Shown here piece by piece: positions 1 through 11,200 of a DNA stretch of 64,000 nt. A program made the position numbers and the translations under genes. Source of the DNA: Numida meleagris (taxonomy: Eukaryota; Chordata; Aves; Galliformes; Numididae); NCBI RefSeq assembly GCF_002078875.1, contig NC_034420.1, positions 2,298,519-2,362,518 on the forward strand, read 5' to 3'. Numbering within the stretch: position 1 is the first letter of the stretch; every line of letters starts with the position of its first letter. The notes under the pieces were generated by a model that searched no databases, had not been told where the DNA came from, and saw nothing but the letters and a program-made list of their open reading frames with translations.

Positions 1-3000
1 CAGTCAAAGCACAGTCCCCAGGGCTGCTGGCAGGTACAGAACTGCTTGCACAGTGCCTTTGTACAAGGCAGTGTACAGGGTGCAGACAGGCTTTGGGAGT
101 CACATGCTGTTACGGGGAATGCAGTGTTCTGTCATTTGGGAACTGAACGCCTCAGGGGGTTAATGATGGGTGATGGGAATTTTTCAACTGGAAGACTTCT
201 TAATTCCCGTTTGTGTATACGATTTTATATTGGAAAGATGGAAAATTGGTAATAAATGAAAGTAGTGGGAAGAAGTACTCCCTTCCCTCTGCAGAGAGCG
301 CAGGCGCCCATGCTGACCTGTGCACCGGGGCAGCTTTCCTTGTACTGCCTCTGCGAAGCACAGCTCTGCAGTGGGTTACAGCTCAGGGGCATCATTTCTC
401 AGCTCAGATCTGTACTCTTCTTTGTTTTTCCCCAGTGAAGGAGGCAGATGCCATCCTCAGACATGGAGTTTCTGCTTTCTAAAGGAAGTAATGCTAGCAA
501 CGTATTCTGTTGCTATTCTGAGTGAATATTCCTTTTTCTAGTCTGTTTCCTCTTACCCTTGTTTGGTTTTTACTGGTTTTGCTCCGTGTACTGGGCTGTG
601 TGCTCTGCTGATTGCCATTCCCTGCTGTTCATGCAGTGGGGACCAATATACAGCAGTCAATTATTTCTAAGGCAGACTCTTCTAATTCAGTCTTAAAAAT
701 AATTTACCAGCAGTTACTGTTAATTGTTTATTGTCTTTTCCCAGTACTTTAAATATCAAAACTAGAAGGAATTGCATTAGAAGGCCAGTGAATTATTCCA
801 GCTTGCAATGCCCACACATTTGGGAGGTCTGCTTCATCACTTCCTTTCTATGTTTGTCAGTAAGTAGTTATAACTATTTAATCTTCTTTTTTAATCATAA
901 ATGTTTTAGAGCAAGTGGCTGTGTCTTATTCTGTGCTTTCACGGTGCTAGTACGTATGCTAGTAACCCGCTTTGGACATCTGAAAGCAACTTCTAAATAC
1001 AGCGTAAGCTCTTAAAACTCAGAGGAGCAAGGTGTGCCAGCAGTTTAATTTAATGAGATTTTACACAGGAAGTTAGCAAAAAGCTGGACTAACCTGACAC
1101 TTACCTGCTGTAACATCAAGTTTCTTTAGAACTCCAAATACATATGTTAAAATCCCCTCTCCAAACCAGGAGGTTTTGGATGCAAAACATATTATGTCTG
1201 TTCAACCTTCTAACTTCGTGTCTTGAAGCAATCAAACCCAGCACGCCTCTGAGTACCTGTGAATGTGTATTCTTGTGTTTCATGCTAATGTGTTTTAAAT
1301 GGAGCATTGAGTCATTTGCCCCAACACACCCTCACACAGCCTCAGGTGGCATGAACAGCTGTACGCTCCCACTGCTGCTGTCTTCCCAGCACGGAATGCA
1401 CTGCCACGAGGTCCAGCCTGGTTCCTTGCGAGCTACTAAGGGCTGCTAGACCAGTGATGTAAAATGTTTGTTGTTTTGGTTTTGTTTCTTTGTTAAGGTG
1501 AAAATACATTTCAGAAAAGATGCTGAAACAGAAGCTCTGCCAGCTGCCCTCCAACTTTGCTGTCACTCTTATTTGGCTTCTGAAACCTGCAAGCTCTAGT
1601 ACAAATTTACACGCCTACTTTGCTTTCTTTTAGAGCTGGTTTTTGAGCATTTACCATGTGTTCAAGGGATGTACTTCTGCAGGGACTCTCCAGAACTTGA
1701 TGGGAATGTAGCTGTCTCAAGCAAGCACAAAATAGTTCAAAACTTACCTGAGAACACATGGCACAACCCCAAACATGAGTTTTTCACATCTGGTGATGTT
1801 GCGGCCTTGCATTTGGGAGTGGATGGTCCAAATTTACGAGGTGGTCCTTTTTCCCAACTGAGATATGTTTTAAGATTCAGATTCAGCAAATATCTTACTG
1901 TCTTGTTTGCAGTATCACTTCTGTCTTCAGGTTTTTTGTGCTGATTCCCTTAGTTTTCAGAGTGTGTGACCAGGAGTTAGCCTGGCTGTGATCATGCTGC
2001 ATGAACAGCCTCAGAAACTGCTCTGGGAATGCCTAAAAAGAGCCAGTTCTTATTCCTTGAAACTTCTGGCCTGCTGCAGCTTTGTTACTTTTGGGACAGA
2101 ATATGCTGACCTGTGATTGTCAAGTTCCGCCTGGTTTTATTCTGGACTGTGGGCACAGCAAAGTGCATGGAGTGCAGTGTGATAGCACTTCAAGGACATC
2201 TCCAGTCAGGTTGGATTTCCAAGCTGCTGTGTTAAGGTCAGGGAGTCATGGCACTGAGCTCTGTGTGCGAGGTCTTGCAGGCTGGCATGGGCTGTGCTGA
2301 TGTCTGCAGTTCCTGTCGCTATGTGCTTCCAGCCAGCACCTCGCTGCCGAGCTCATTCCACCCATGTCTTTCTCAGGCGTGTTGAAACATGCAGGAAGTT
2401 CTGAAACTTTGGAGTTTCAAAAGCAGTGTGATTTGTCTTCCCGGGCCAAAGTCCTCAGCCAGAACTCTGATAGAGACATCCCCCGGAGCCCAGCGACTGG
2501 GGACAGAATGGGCTGCGTTGGATGGGGTCAGCGCCAGGCGTCGAGCTAACCCGTGGAGGTCACCATGTGCCTAGAACTAATTTGACGTGAGCTTTTTCCT
2601 CTGGATTTGCATGGTAACACCAGCAGAATGTTGCAGCATTCGGACAGTCATAAACCAGAAATGCTAAACAGCTAGAAAAATATTTCAGCCTGGTATTGAG
2701 ATTAAAGCAAGCCCCAGAAAGCCGTGTAACTGTCAGATGAACCAAAGCGTGGCACGATGCCTTGCAAGGGACGACAGCTCAGGGCTGTCCAGCAGCCTCC
2801 AAATGCTGCCTCGGAGTCTGCAGCACGGCTGCACAGGGCCCTTCCTCAGGGAGATGTAGGATGGCCAGATGTGGGAGCGCGATGGAGATGCGCCACGAGC
2901 CCCATGCCACCGCGTGACCCCTTGCAAGGGTCCGTGGGTTGGCTCTGCGCGTTGGCTGCAAACAGGAAAAACGCTGGAGTGCAACTGAGAAATATAAACT

Positions 3001-3540
3001 GAGACTGTTATTGATGGGGAAAATGCAGTCCCCACGCTGCATGAGTCATGTAATCCACAATGCTTTTCAAGCTTAATTTGAGAGAAGCAGAGGTGCATGG
3101 AGGATGGTTTCAATTTCCAAGCGCTGCTTTTTGACCACTCATGCTTTTGAAAAGTCAAAATAATATCTTGGCTCGGGAATGACTGTGAAGCAGAGGTATT
3201 CTACTCCTGGCTCGTTGCCCACTCACCCTGTTGAAGCAGAGCTTATAGATTGTGATGGAAACATAACGGCTTATCCTGCCAAAGAACAGGTCATCTGTTC
3301 TGCAGCCTGTGAACTGAGGAATTATGGCTGCAAGTAGAGAAGTTGGGCCAAACGGAATCAAAGAGGTTGAAATCTGGATAAATCGGTAATTTGGGGTTGC
3401 ACCTAATATTGTTTTAATAGGAAAAAGCTTTTGGCTCACTGTGGGGTTCCGGTCGAGATGAAAGCATCCTGAAGATGCTAATTGGGAAAGAGATGAATCC
3501 TGATTTTGAGGCCAAGTGAGTTTCTTCAGAAGATCTTTGG
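1..3540. other. Unique sequence, no recognised gene
   Basis: I see no conserved protein, RNA gene or interspersed repeat here. All open frames are short. The longest, minus strand 2733-3158 (141 codons), is rich in Ser, Cys and His and has no recognisable domain. One splice-bounded open segment at 745-859 is listed separately. Confidence 0.6.
745..859 (+). other. Candidate internal exon (weak)
   Basis: A strong acceptor-like tract (TTGTCTTTTCCCAG, ending at 744) precedes 115 bases that run without a stop in one frame (one base, then 38 codons) and end at a consensus donor GTAAGTA at 860. The peptide begins TLNIKTRRNCIRRP and resembles no family I know. Both sites are good but motifs like these arise often by chance in AT-rich introns. 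No neighbouring exon with matching phase was found. A non-coding exon or coincidence is more likely than coding. Confidence 0.12.
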
Positions 3541-3597
3541 TTGTATGATGTAGTTTCCCTGGAAATACATAGGAGGCATTACTTTCAGGGCAACCTA
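3541..3597 (+). mobile_element. Right end of a Galluhop-like mariner
   Basis: The stretch around 3567-3592 (core AGGAGGCATTACTTTCAGGG) resembles the right terminal inverted repeat of the chicken mariner Galluhop as I remember it. Its reverse complement matches the left end at 4341-4384 over the core AATGCCTCCTAT and the following ATTTCC. Only about 57 bases are recognisable and no transposase coding remains. The element would lie to the left of 3597, so this is not the partner of the 4341 end. The family name is from memory. Confidence 0.5.
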
Positions 3598-4320
3598 CCT
3601 ATTTTAACCGTGAACCTTTATACCCTGGCTGTGTTCTCACAGGCCTTTCTCCCCACTGGTAGAAAACTTCTTGCTTTAATAACTTTGCCCCCAGTTTATT
3701 CTCATGTAAATAGAACTGCTCTGGAGTTCACAAGCCACATTTAATCTTGGATATGACCCCAGAATACTGTCACAAGTTTAGAAAGTTGGTGTTTCACAAC
3801 AGTTCACTCAGATCTTGGTCAAACTGTAGATGTGATAGCTCCTAGTCTTAATATATCTTCATTTGCATGGGAATAGCATGCGTCAGAGAGTTGCCACAAG
3901 ATTGTGCAGATTCTGCAATAAAGCAGAATGCTTTATTGTTTTTAGCACCAGCATGTGAAAAATACTGAAAATGAGGACTGTAGGTTTCTGTGCTGAGGTG
4001 GCCTTAATATCAAACTCTGCTATAGAAAATGAAATAAAACAGTTGATGTTGGATAAGTTTTGTGCTTTATGAAACGCTACTTTGCTAAGTAATTGTTAGT
4101 TCTCGTGACAGTGTGATTGTACCAAGGGAAAGGAGCTACAGCCGCTGGTTCATGCTTCAGCACTGAAGAGAGGTTTCTTCCAGCGTCAATCTAAAAATGC
4201 AAGGTTTGAATTAACCAGAAGTGAACTTATAGAGTGAGAGGGAAAGCGTGGAAAAGTGAAGCAGGTGTAAGAAAGGAGATACATTGGCTTGTAAGCCCAT
4301 TCATCAGTTAGTAAAGAGAC
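3598..4320. other. Unique sequence between two mariner ends
   Basis: AT-rich sequence with scattered short frames and no recognisable gene. It lies between a right mariner end and a left mariner end, so it is not the interior of a single element. Confidence 0.5.
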
Positions 4321-4360
4321 GTAGGTCGTTCCAAAAGTGCGTAGGTCACTCCAAAAGTAA
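4321..4360 (+). repeat. Two-copy 20-bp tandem duplication at mariner edge
   Basis: Two adjacent 20-base units, 4321-4340 and 4341-4360, share GTAGGTC and TCCAAAAGT and differ at about four positions. The second unit runs straight into the mariner terminal sequence. The duplication may come from slippage, or from one terminus inserting beside another. Confidence 0.7.
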
Positions 4361-4464
4361 TGCCTCCTATTTATTTCCGAGGACACTACAACAGACACGA
4401 AGAGCACAACAGCTCTATTTCATAGAGCAGATTCTCAGCTACAAAATGGTGTTTTTCAACATAG
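4341..4464 (+). mobile_element. Left end of a Galluhop-like mariner, truncated
   Basis: The sequence starts GTAGGTCACTCCAAAAGTAA and continues with TGCCTCCTATTTATTTCC, an ACTACAACAGA segment, an ATTCTCAGCTACAAAA segment, and GTTTTTCAACATAG. This follows the first ~125 bases of chicken Galluhop as I recall it. The match stops at ACATAG (4464). What follows is unrelated, so the element is truncated and carries no transposase. Confidence 0.6.
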
Positions 4465-7400
4465 AATAAGAAGCCAGAGTTTGCATAGTTATTCTTATGT
4501 AGTTTGCAGACACTGACATACCAAACGTGAGTCTCTGGGCCCTCTGAGGGCTGGGTCCAGGACTTTGCCTGTGGCTGTTGTTGCATAGAGAATTGTCCAC
4601 CCCTACCTGAAATGTGTGACCAACTGTATGTATTTTGGGTACAAGTGGGTTCAGGCACACATAGCCTTCCCCACTGCGAGCCAGGGACCGGGCTTGGACT
4701 GCAGCCATGCCACTGGTGCCACCCTGGTGGCACATACTGAGCAGGCGTTGGGTGGCACCAGGGCCATTGCAGAGCTGGGCTACACCTCAGTCACCTCTGT
4801 GGAGGTGTGCTGCAGCTGTGATGGGTTTGGCCACTTGGTTGGATGTATTTGAGAGATGTTCAGTGAGAGCCATGGAGGGAAGCCTGTCCTGTGGGATTGG
4901 TAGCTGCAGCAACACTAGGAAGCGGCATGGGTGGGATGAGGGAAAAGTGATGAAAACATGAGCATTGGGAGTGCCCACTGGGCAGGCCCTGCCCATGTGT
5001 CCTCCAGAAGTGTTCTTCCTTGAGCAAGAGGTGGAGAGTTCAATCCTGGGAGAGTATAAAGGAGTTCAAGAAATGCCATGAACTTCACAGTAAGTGAAAG
5101 AATTTGGGAAATCTACTTTTAAATAGTAGAAAGTGCTGTAAAACTTGTCTTGTTTCAAGGGAGAACTGTGGAAATGCAACAAGATTCACAAGTCATTCAT
5201 CCAAAGCTGCAGACTGGTGTGTAGGTCTGTGCAAGCAAGAACATTAATATCTGTTAAATTCCCCAAATTAGCTTAAACATTCCAGAGAAGGGATGTAATT
5301 CTCCATTGTGCAAGGAAGGAATTCACCACTCCCCCAGATTTTCTGCTTTCCAGGGACTGGAGCAAACCAGCAATCCCAGGGCAGTCGTTTTCCACCATTA
5401 GTAAGCATGCCTGGATTGGCAGTGGGTGTGCTGGGACCCGTCAGAGGTTTGGGTGCTGGGCGCAGTGGGGCCAGGCCCTGCAGAGGGATCCGCACCCAGC
5501 GCCCAGCTGAGGCTGGCAGCCTGTTTGAATTTATGTCATGGTTCTCAGGTTCATTGCACATTATTCCCCTTGTACAGTGCCAAACCTGTAAACTGGTTGT
5601 GCTTGCAAATAAGTAGAGATGCGTTACTCTTCGAGTTATATTTATTTATTTTGACTCTGATGTTTCAGTGCTGAACTTTAACTTGGCCCTGGCTTTTTTA
5701 CTTTGAACCTGATCCGTTGCTACCACAGACAACCTTTCCTGCTAATGAGAGAAGTCTCTCATAGAAAAAGGCCTGAAGGCTGCATCCCCTCTTACCAACA
5801 GTACCCGTGTGCACTTTGCGTGGGGAGGAGAGTTGCGGGTGCAGGGTGCTGCCAGGCGTGGTTTGGTTTTGGGAAGACTTCTGCTTGTTTTCACAAGTGT
5901 TTGTTGGGGGAAAAGAAAGTAAAAAGCTGACTGTGCCTTCAGCAGAGAGAGTGCTGGAGAGGAAGGCACCAAGGGGAGTGTGACTGGGGAAGGAGCGCAG
6001 CAAGGGGCTTTCAGGCCTGTCCCTGCTCCTGGCCTCACGCCGGTGGTCAGCGGTGCCATCTTGTGTTAAGGCAGCAGTAGCTGTGGGAAGGGTTGGGTGC
6101 AGCTGCTGGAAACTTCTGAGTTAAGCTGGGGGAGCTCGGGATGGGAAGAGCAGGGAAGCCTGCAGGGCTCTGGGCAGGAGGGCAGAAGACAGCAGTGTCA
6201 CATGTGCAAGTCACGCACTGCTTGGGCGCTGGCAAGTTTATTTAGCAGTGGATTTTTGGCTTACGTTGGGAGCATTTCCTGTACATATACAATTGAAAAG
6301 AAATCTTTTTTTTTTCTGTTGTGAGAAAACTCAGTAGAAACGATTTGAGCATCCTTCTGTGCGTAGGACCTTATTCAGGAATATCTCTGGAGTTGCAGTG
6401 GCTGAGAACACGAAGCAGTGCCTCTGATGCCTTCAGTGCTCGCTCCAGCTGCCAGCAATGCATGCTGTGTGCCCGGACAGCCGGCCCTGCAGCGAGGTGC
6501 AGCTCCTCTGTGCCTGTGCTTGAGTTGTGACCATACAAATGAAGCTTATAGATGTCATGTGCATAAGGTTCTTCGACAAATTTGTCCCAGTTGGAGGGTG
6601 AGAGGAAGGTGTTTCAAGGCACATTTTTGCAAACACTGCCATCTCTGCGGAAAGAGAACTTAAATCTGAGTTGTTTATCCTCAAAAGACATCTTGAGGAA
6701 TGGCTTCAAGGAATTTGTTTTTAGGCTGACATATTTTGATTAAAAAGTTATGGAGTACGCAGTTAAGCAAGTTATGTCATATACAATTCAAGGAGGTCCA
6801 GGAAAGTGATTTTTTGATGGCGCTAACCCGTTCCTGCCTGCGTTGTTGAAAATGGAAAAGGACTTGATTTTTGAAGACTTTTAGGCTTTTAGCAATGACC
6901 AAAACGGTTGGTTCACAGAACTAGAGCGTTTTGTTGTTGTAGCCATAGACCCAGTTAAAAGCACTTAGCTGAGTGTCTTTTTAACAGACCACCCGACCAT
7001 CGAAATTTGGGTTTGCTTGACCCCACAGAGGTCGTCGGTTCCCATAATGACGTTCAATCTGGTAGAATCCCAGAAGCATCTCAACCCAGCGAGGTAGGAG
7101 TTTGCACTGAGGGCTGGCTTTGGGTGGATGGATTCGTGGCTCAGACATAAACCTGTGCACTGGAGCCTGACTTCAGCACATGAAGAACTTTGTGGAATGA
7201 ACCCTCGGGGAGCACATCTGACCTTCATTTACCCAGGTCTCAGGGAAATCTGGAAAACAGAGGGCCCTGCAGACAACTGTGGGCTTTTGGTTAAGTGAAA
7301 GTTTATAACTGTACAGGGAAGGCAACTTAGGCCATAGAAGAAGCAGCAAAATCCCCCAAAGATGCTCTGGGATGTATGGAATTAACATTTCTGAGTAGGG

Positions 7401-7767
7401 AGGATTACACTGGATGCAGAACATTCTCTAGATTCAATACCAAGTTGAATAACAAATGCATTGGTGGGACTGGCCTCTTTGAGAGAGCAGCAGAATGGGA
7501 TGGTACAATGAGTAAGAAGGTGATTAAACCAGGTAGTGTTGGAGTAATGGGGCACTGCTGTTACCCTATGAACAGGGGGCTTCTGTGGATTTCTGTTGTT
7601 GGAAGAGAAGTGGGTTTTACTGCTTCCCAAGCAGCGTATGTGTTTGTTCTCCCCAAAACGTAGATATGAATAGTTTTGTTTTCTCTGACATTTAATGTAA
7701 GTCAAACGGAGAAGGATTAATTTGGGGGTACATGAAAACAAATATATCTGGTGAAAGGGACAACCAG
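4465..7767. other. Unique sequence, no recognised gene
   Basis: No gene or interspersed repeat recognised. Minor items are a T10 run at 6306-6315 and an 8-bp-arm palindrome at 4716-4733 (GTGCCACC / GGTGGCAC). The frames at 4386-4735 on the minus strand partly read through the mariner end and are not genes. Confidence 0.55.
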
Positions 7768-8215
7768 GAGGCGCAGAGATGGAGGGGCACAGCCCTCTCA
7801 GGGTGCGGGTAGAGCACCCTCCTCCAGCGCCCTCGGCCAGAGGCTGCGGTGTGCCCATGGCCGGGTGGGCTGCGGGGACTGCGCGGCAGGCGAGCAGAGC
7901 CGAACCATGGCTTTTGACCTTGTGCACAGCTCAGCCTCTGCCTCCCGCCCCTCCTGAGCTCTTCCAGAAAGAGTGATTCCAGGTCAGCGCTATCCCCCTC
8001 CCATTCGCAGCGGCTCCAGCTCTCCCAGCTGTCCCCGGGGATCTGTGTCCTAATGCCGGGCTCCGATCGCCTGGGCCGGGGCCAGGGCTCAGTGCGGGGC
8101 CGCCTGTGCTGCGGGGCCACTGTGGCAGCGCTTCCAGAGCACAAGCAGCCCTGGGGAATGCCCCGCTCAGCTGCGGGGCCGGCAGGGATGGTATTCGGGT
8201 AACGTCACCCTGGCT
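7768..8215. promoter_or_regulatory. CpG-island-like patch
   Basis: About 450 bases are clearly GC-rich, with roughly 29 CpG dinucleotides counted by eye. With GC near 65% this gives an observed/expected ratio of about 0.6, well above the flanks. Several GGGCCGGGGCC-type and CCCGCCCC-type stretches could bind Sp/KLF factors. I see no clear TATA box or coding exon beside it. It may be a small or alternative promoter or an enhancer. Open frames on both strands here follow from the low stop density of GC-rich DNA. Confidence 0.4.
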
Positions 8216-11200
8216 GCCAGCCACTGAAGCAGATGATTTATTGTTTTCTATATGAATCTGCTTTTAAAGCTTCTCATATAGTGTTACGGATGATATCATT
8301 CAGTGTTAAGTACTTACAAGATCTGTTTCAAGCTTTGAATGTATGCAGAGATACGGTCTTGGCAATCATAATGCTTGGTCCTCTGTTTATTGCTAAGGGC
8401 ATGGAGCTCAGACCTCTCCCCTGATATGCTGCTAGGAAAAACCATTTTCTTTGGAATTTGGAGCTATTTGTGTTCTGCTTTTCTTTCTCTGAGTATGCTC
8501 AGGAATGGAGACGTAGCCCATTTTGTGTTTATCGTACATTTGCTGCCTTCCTCTCTGCTGACAGCCTGGCACCTGAGGACAGCTTGCTGGATCATGGTTT
8601 TTTCTGACCTGCAGCTGGAGAAGGGGTTTGCAGCCCTTCTGCTGAGAACAAAGGGCTGGGTCTGCAGCTATTAAAAGGAGTAGAAGATTTCCTCGAATTC
8701 CTGCATTGCCGTGAGCTGACACAAGGACACAGCACTCAGTACAGTAACCACCAGATGTGCGGCCCAGGGTGTGTGTCGTGGAGCTAATTTGGTTGTTGCC
8801 TAGAGAGCAAGGAGTTAAAGAGCAAATGGTTTGCAGATAGGTGTCTGGAGAAAATCCTGAGCAGCACTGTTCCTTGGATGATCCACTCACACATTCCTGC
8901 TGCAGCAACCAGAAGCTGACGGAGCTGAGCTAATAGGCTGAGCCTGCCTGTGTACCCGATGGTAGTTTGCACGGTATGGATTTGCTAATGAAGGAGAAAC
9001 ACGGTGATCATTACTTATGCAACATCTCAAGAAAGATTAATGGCTGTATATCTAGCTCTTCTCATAGCCCATTAATCTTCACTGCAGTTAATGAGTCTTT
9101 ATTGATTCTGTCAGGTAGGGTAATTTCCATTTCTTTCATCAAGGCATGTTAAATACATGCTTATCTACTTTTTTTTTTTTTGCCAGTTATCTCTTCGCAT
9201 GTCTGATCAAATCTGGAAAAAATAACTGCCGTTAATTCACTGGCCTGAACCTGGGCTGAGCTGTTCTGTCACATTCAGCTGGTGGAACACTAATCCAACA
9301 GAAATATGCATTATTTTCCCCTGCATTGCCACCTTGAAATGTCTCAGCACTGGCTCCCTGCAGCACTGGTGCTGCCACAAGGACAGGGATGTGAGCAGAA
9401 GTCTCCTTCAAGTCCTGTATGGAACAGAGGCCAGAAGGAAGTCGTGTTTTCAGTGTATCTACCATACTGGAAGGAAAAACAGAACCAAACAATCCTCCTT
9501 GAAACTCTTTCTTCCCACAACCAAACTCTTTCTGTTTTTTGAGAGATTTGCACATTTATTAGCATTTATCAGCAAATACAAACCTCCCGCTGAAGGGAAG
9601 CGGGCTGTATCAGAGCAGTGGAGGTAGAAGCTGACAGTAGATCTCTACAGCTGTCAAAGCAACAGCCTGATGTAATGCAGCCATCAAAACACAAGTCCTG
9701 CGTGCACATCTCGGACTCAGCCCTTTAATCTCTTGCACCGGACGCTCCCATGGCAAATGTTTTTGGAATACAAATGATCGGTGTGCATCAGAAACAAAGC
9801 AGTAGCTCTAACATCTTGGTCTCCATCCTCAAAAGGCCCTTACTGGGAATTTCAAACAATCTAGCAATTGGAATTCATAGCTAGTTTTTATATGAAAAAT
9901 CAGTTATGGAAAATAGTGTATTTGAAAGTATCCCCTACTCCATGTATCAGCATGTAACCTAGAAGCTTTCCTTCCTTGCAGTTCCTTCTGGGTTGCTTCT
10001 CCCTGTAAGGGTTCTACCCCTTTCTGACCAGGGACTCCTGTAAAGAGCAGCGCTGGGGGGCTTCCAAGCTGGAGCAGAGGGAGAAGCAGGTAATGAGGTA
10101 ATGCAGTGCTATGGGAAGTTGTGCCATTGTAACCATGTGAACATCTGACCTGAGGAATCTGCGGGAAACAACCCTCTATCGTTAGACACTCAATAATCTA
10201 ATGACTTATTTCAATTTTTGACAAAATGCCTTTTAATCCATCGAAAGTTGCAAATTGTTGGTTTAATGAGTCACAAGCAGAGAAGATAGAAGTAAAAATA
10301 CATGGATCTTATCCAGTAAATGTTGAGCACTTGACAGGCATGACTGAGGCGAACTAACCTGCAGATTTTAGATCTCTTAGGATCTGTTGCAGGCAGCTTT
10401 GTTCAAAATGGCCAGCAAAAGAAGGAAGCTGCAGAAGATCTGCATGGGCACCAGTCGTTGCATCTTCTGAAGGAGCAGCATTGCATTTTCTGTTCAGTAA
10501 ACTGCTGACTGTGCTAACAAACACTATGAGCTTTGAAACAGCAAACTGAGCATGTGTCATCCCTTTGAAGGACACATGCTGAAATGCAGGGTGATTAGTT
10601 CCAGATAATCTAGCACAGTATGTCAGTACCTTCAGTGCGTCGCACAAACTTGCTGATAGGGGACAAAACAAAAACCACAGAAGCAAAAGCAGCTCAAGGC
10701 ATTGTTCTGATGAAACGAAAACTCCCTCCCCACTGTCTGTACGCTTTGTTTAATGGATCATGGGAGCCTCAGGATTCACCGGTGTCTCACGAAGCTGCAC
10801 CAGGCAATGGCAGATGGAAGCAGGACCACGCGGTGTAAGAACGCGCCCTTCTCTTAAATACAGCATGAGGGTGGGGGCCCTGGGCTTCTTTCGTGCAAGA
10901 CTCAAATAAATCTTCTGCCTAATCGGTAGCATTTTGAAGTCAGCTTAAAAATCCTACAGTGGTCCTATCTAACCGGCTTCTCCTACATAAAGATTAATTT
11001 TTCTTCTTATAATGGCAGTTTTCCTTACGGCTTTCTTTCCAGTTGCCCAGGGTAGTTATTTGCTAGAGCAGCCTCCTATCAGCTGAGATAATAAGGGCAA
11101 AGACTGACAGTCCAGCAGAGTCTGGGTTGTGCTCATTTCTGGGGGAGCAGCGGATTCTATTAATGTTGTTTGGGCTTAAATAGAACCAAGTGCCTCACTG

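Noticed and set aside
5028..5060. tRNA-like B box (GAGTTCAATCCTGGG)
   Set aside because: No matching A box or cloverleaf-forming arms at the required spacing.
5002..5092. Open segment between GTGTCCTCCAG and GTAAGTG
   Set aside because: Short, with a weak acceptor. Its A/G-rich composition easily yields a Lys/Glu peptide.
7382..7927. 181-codon minus-strand frame
   Set aside because: It starts inside the CpG-rich patch, where stops are rare on both strands, and continues into sequence with no domain.
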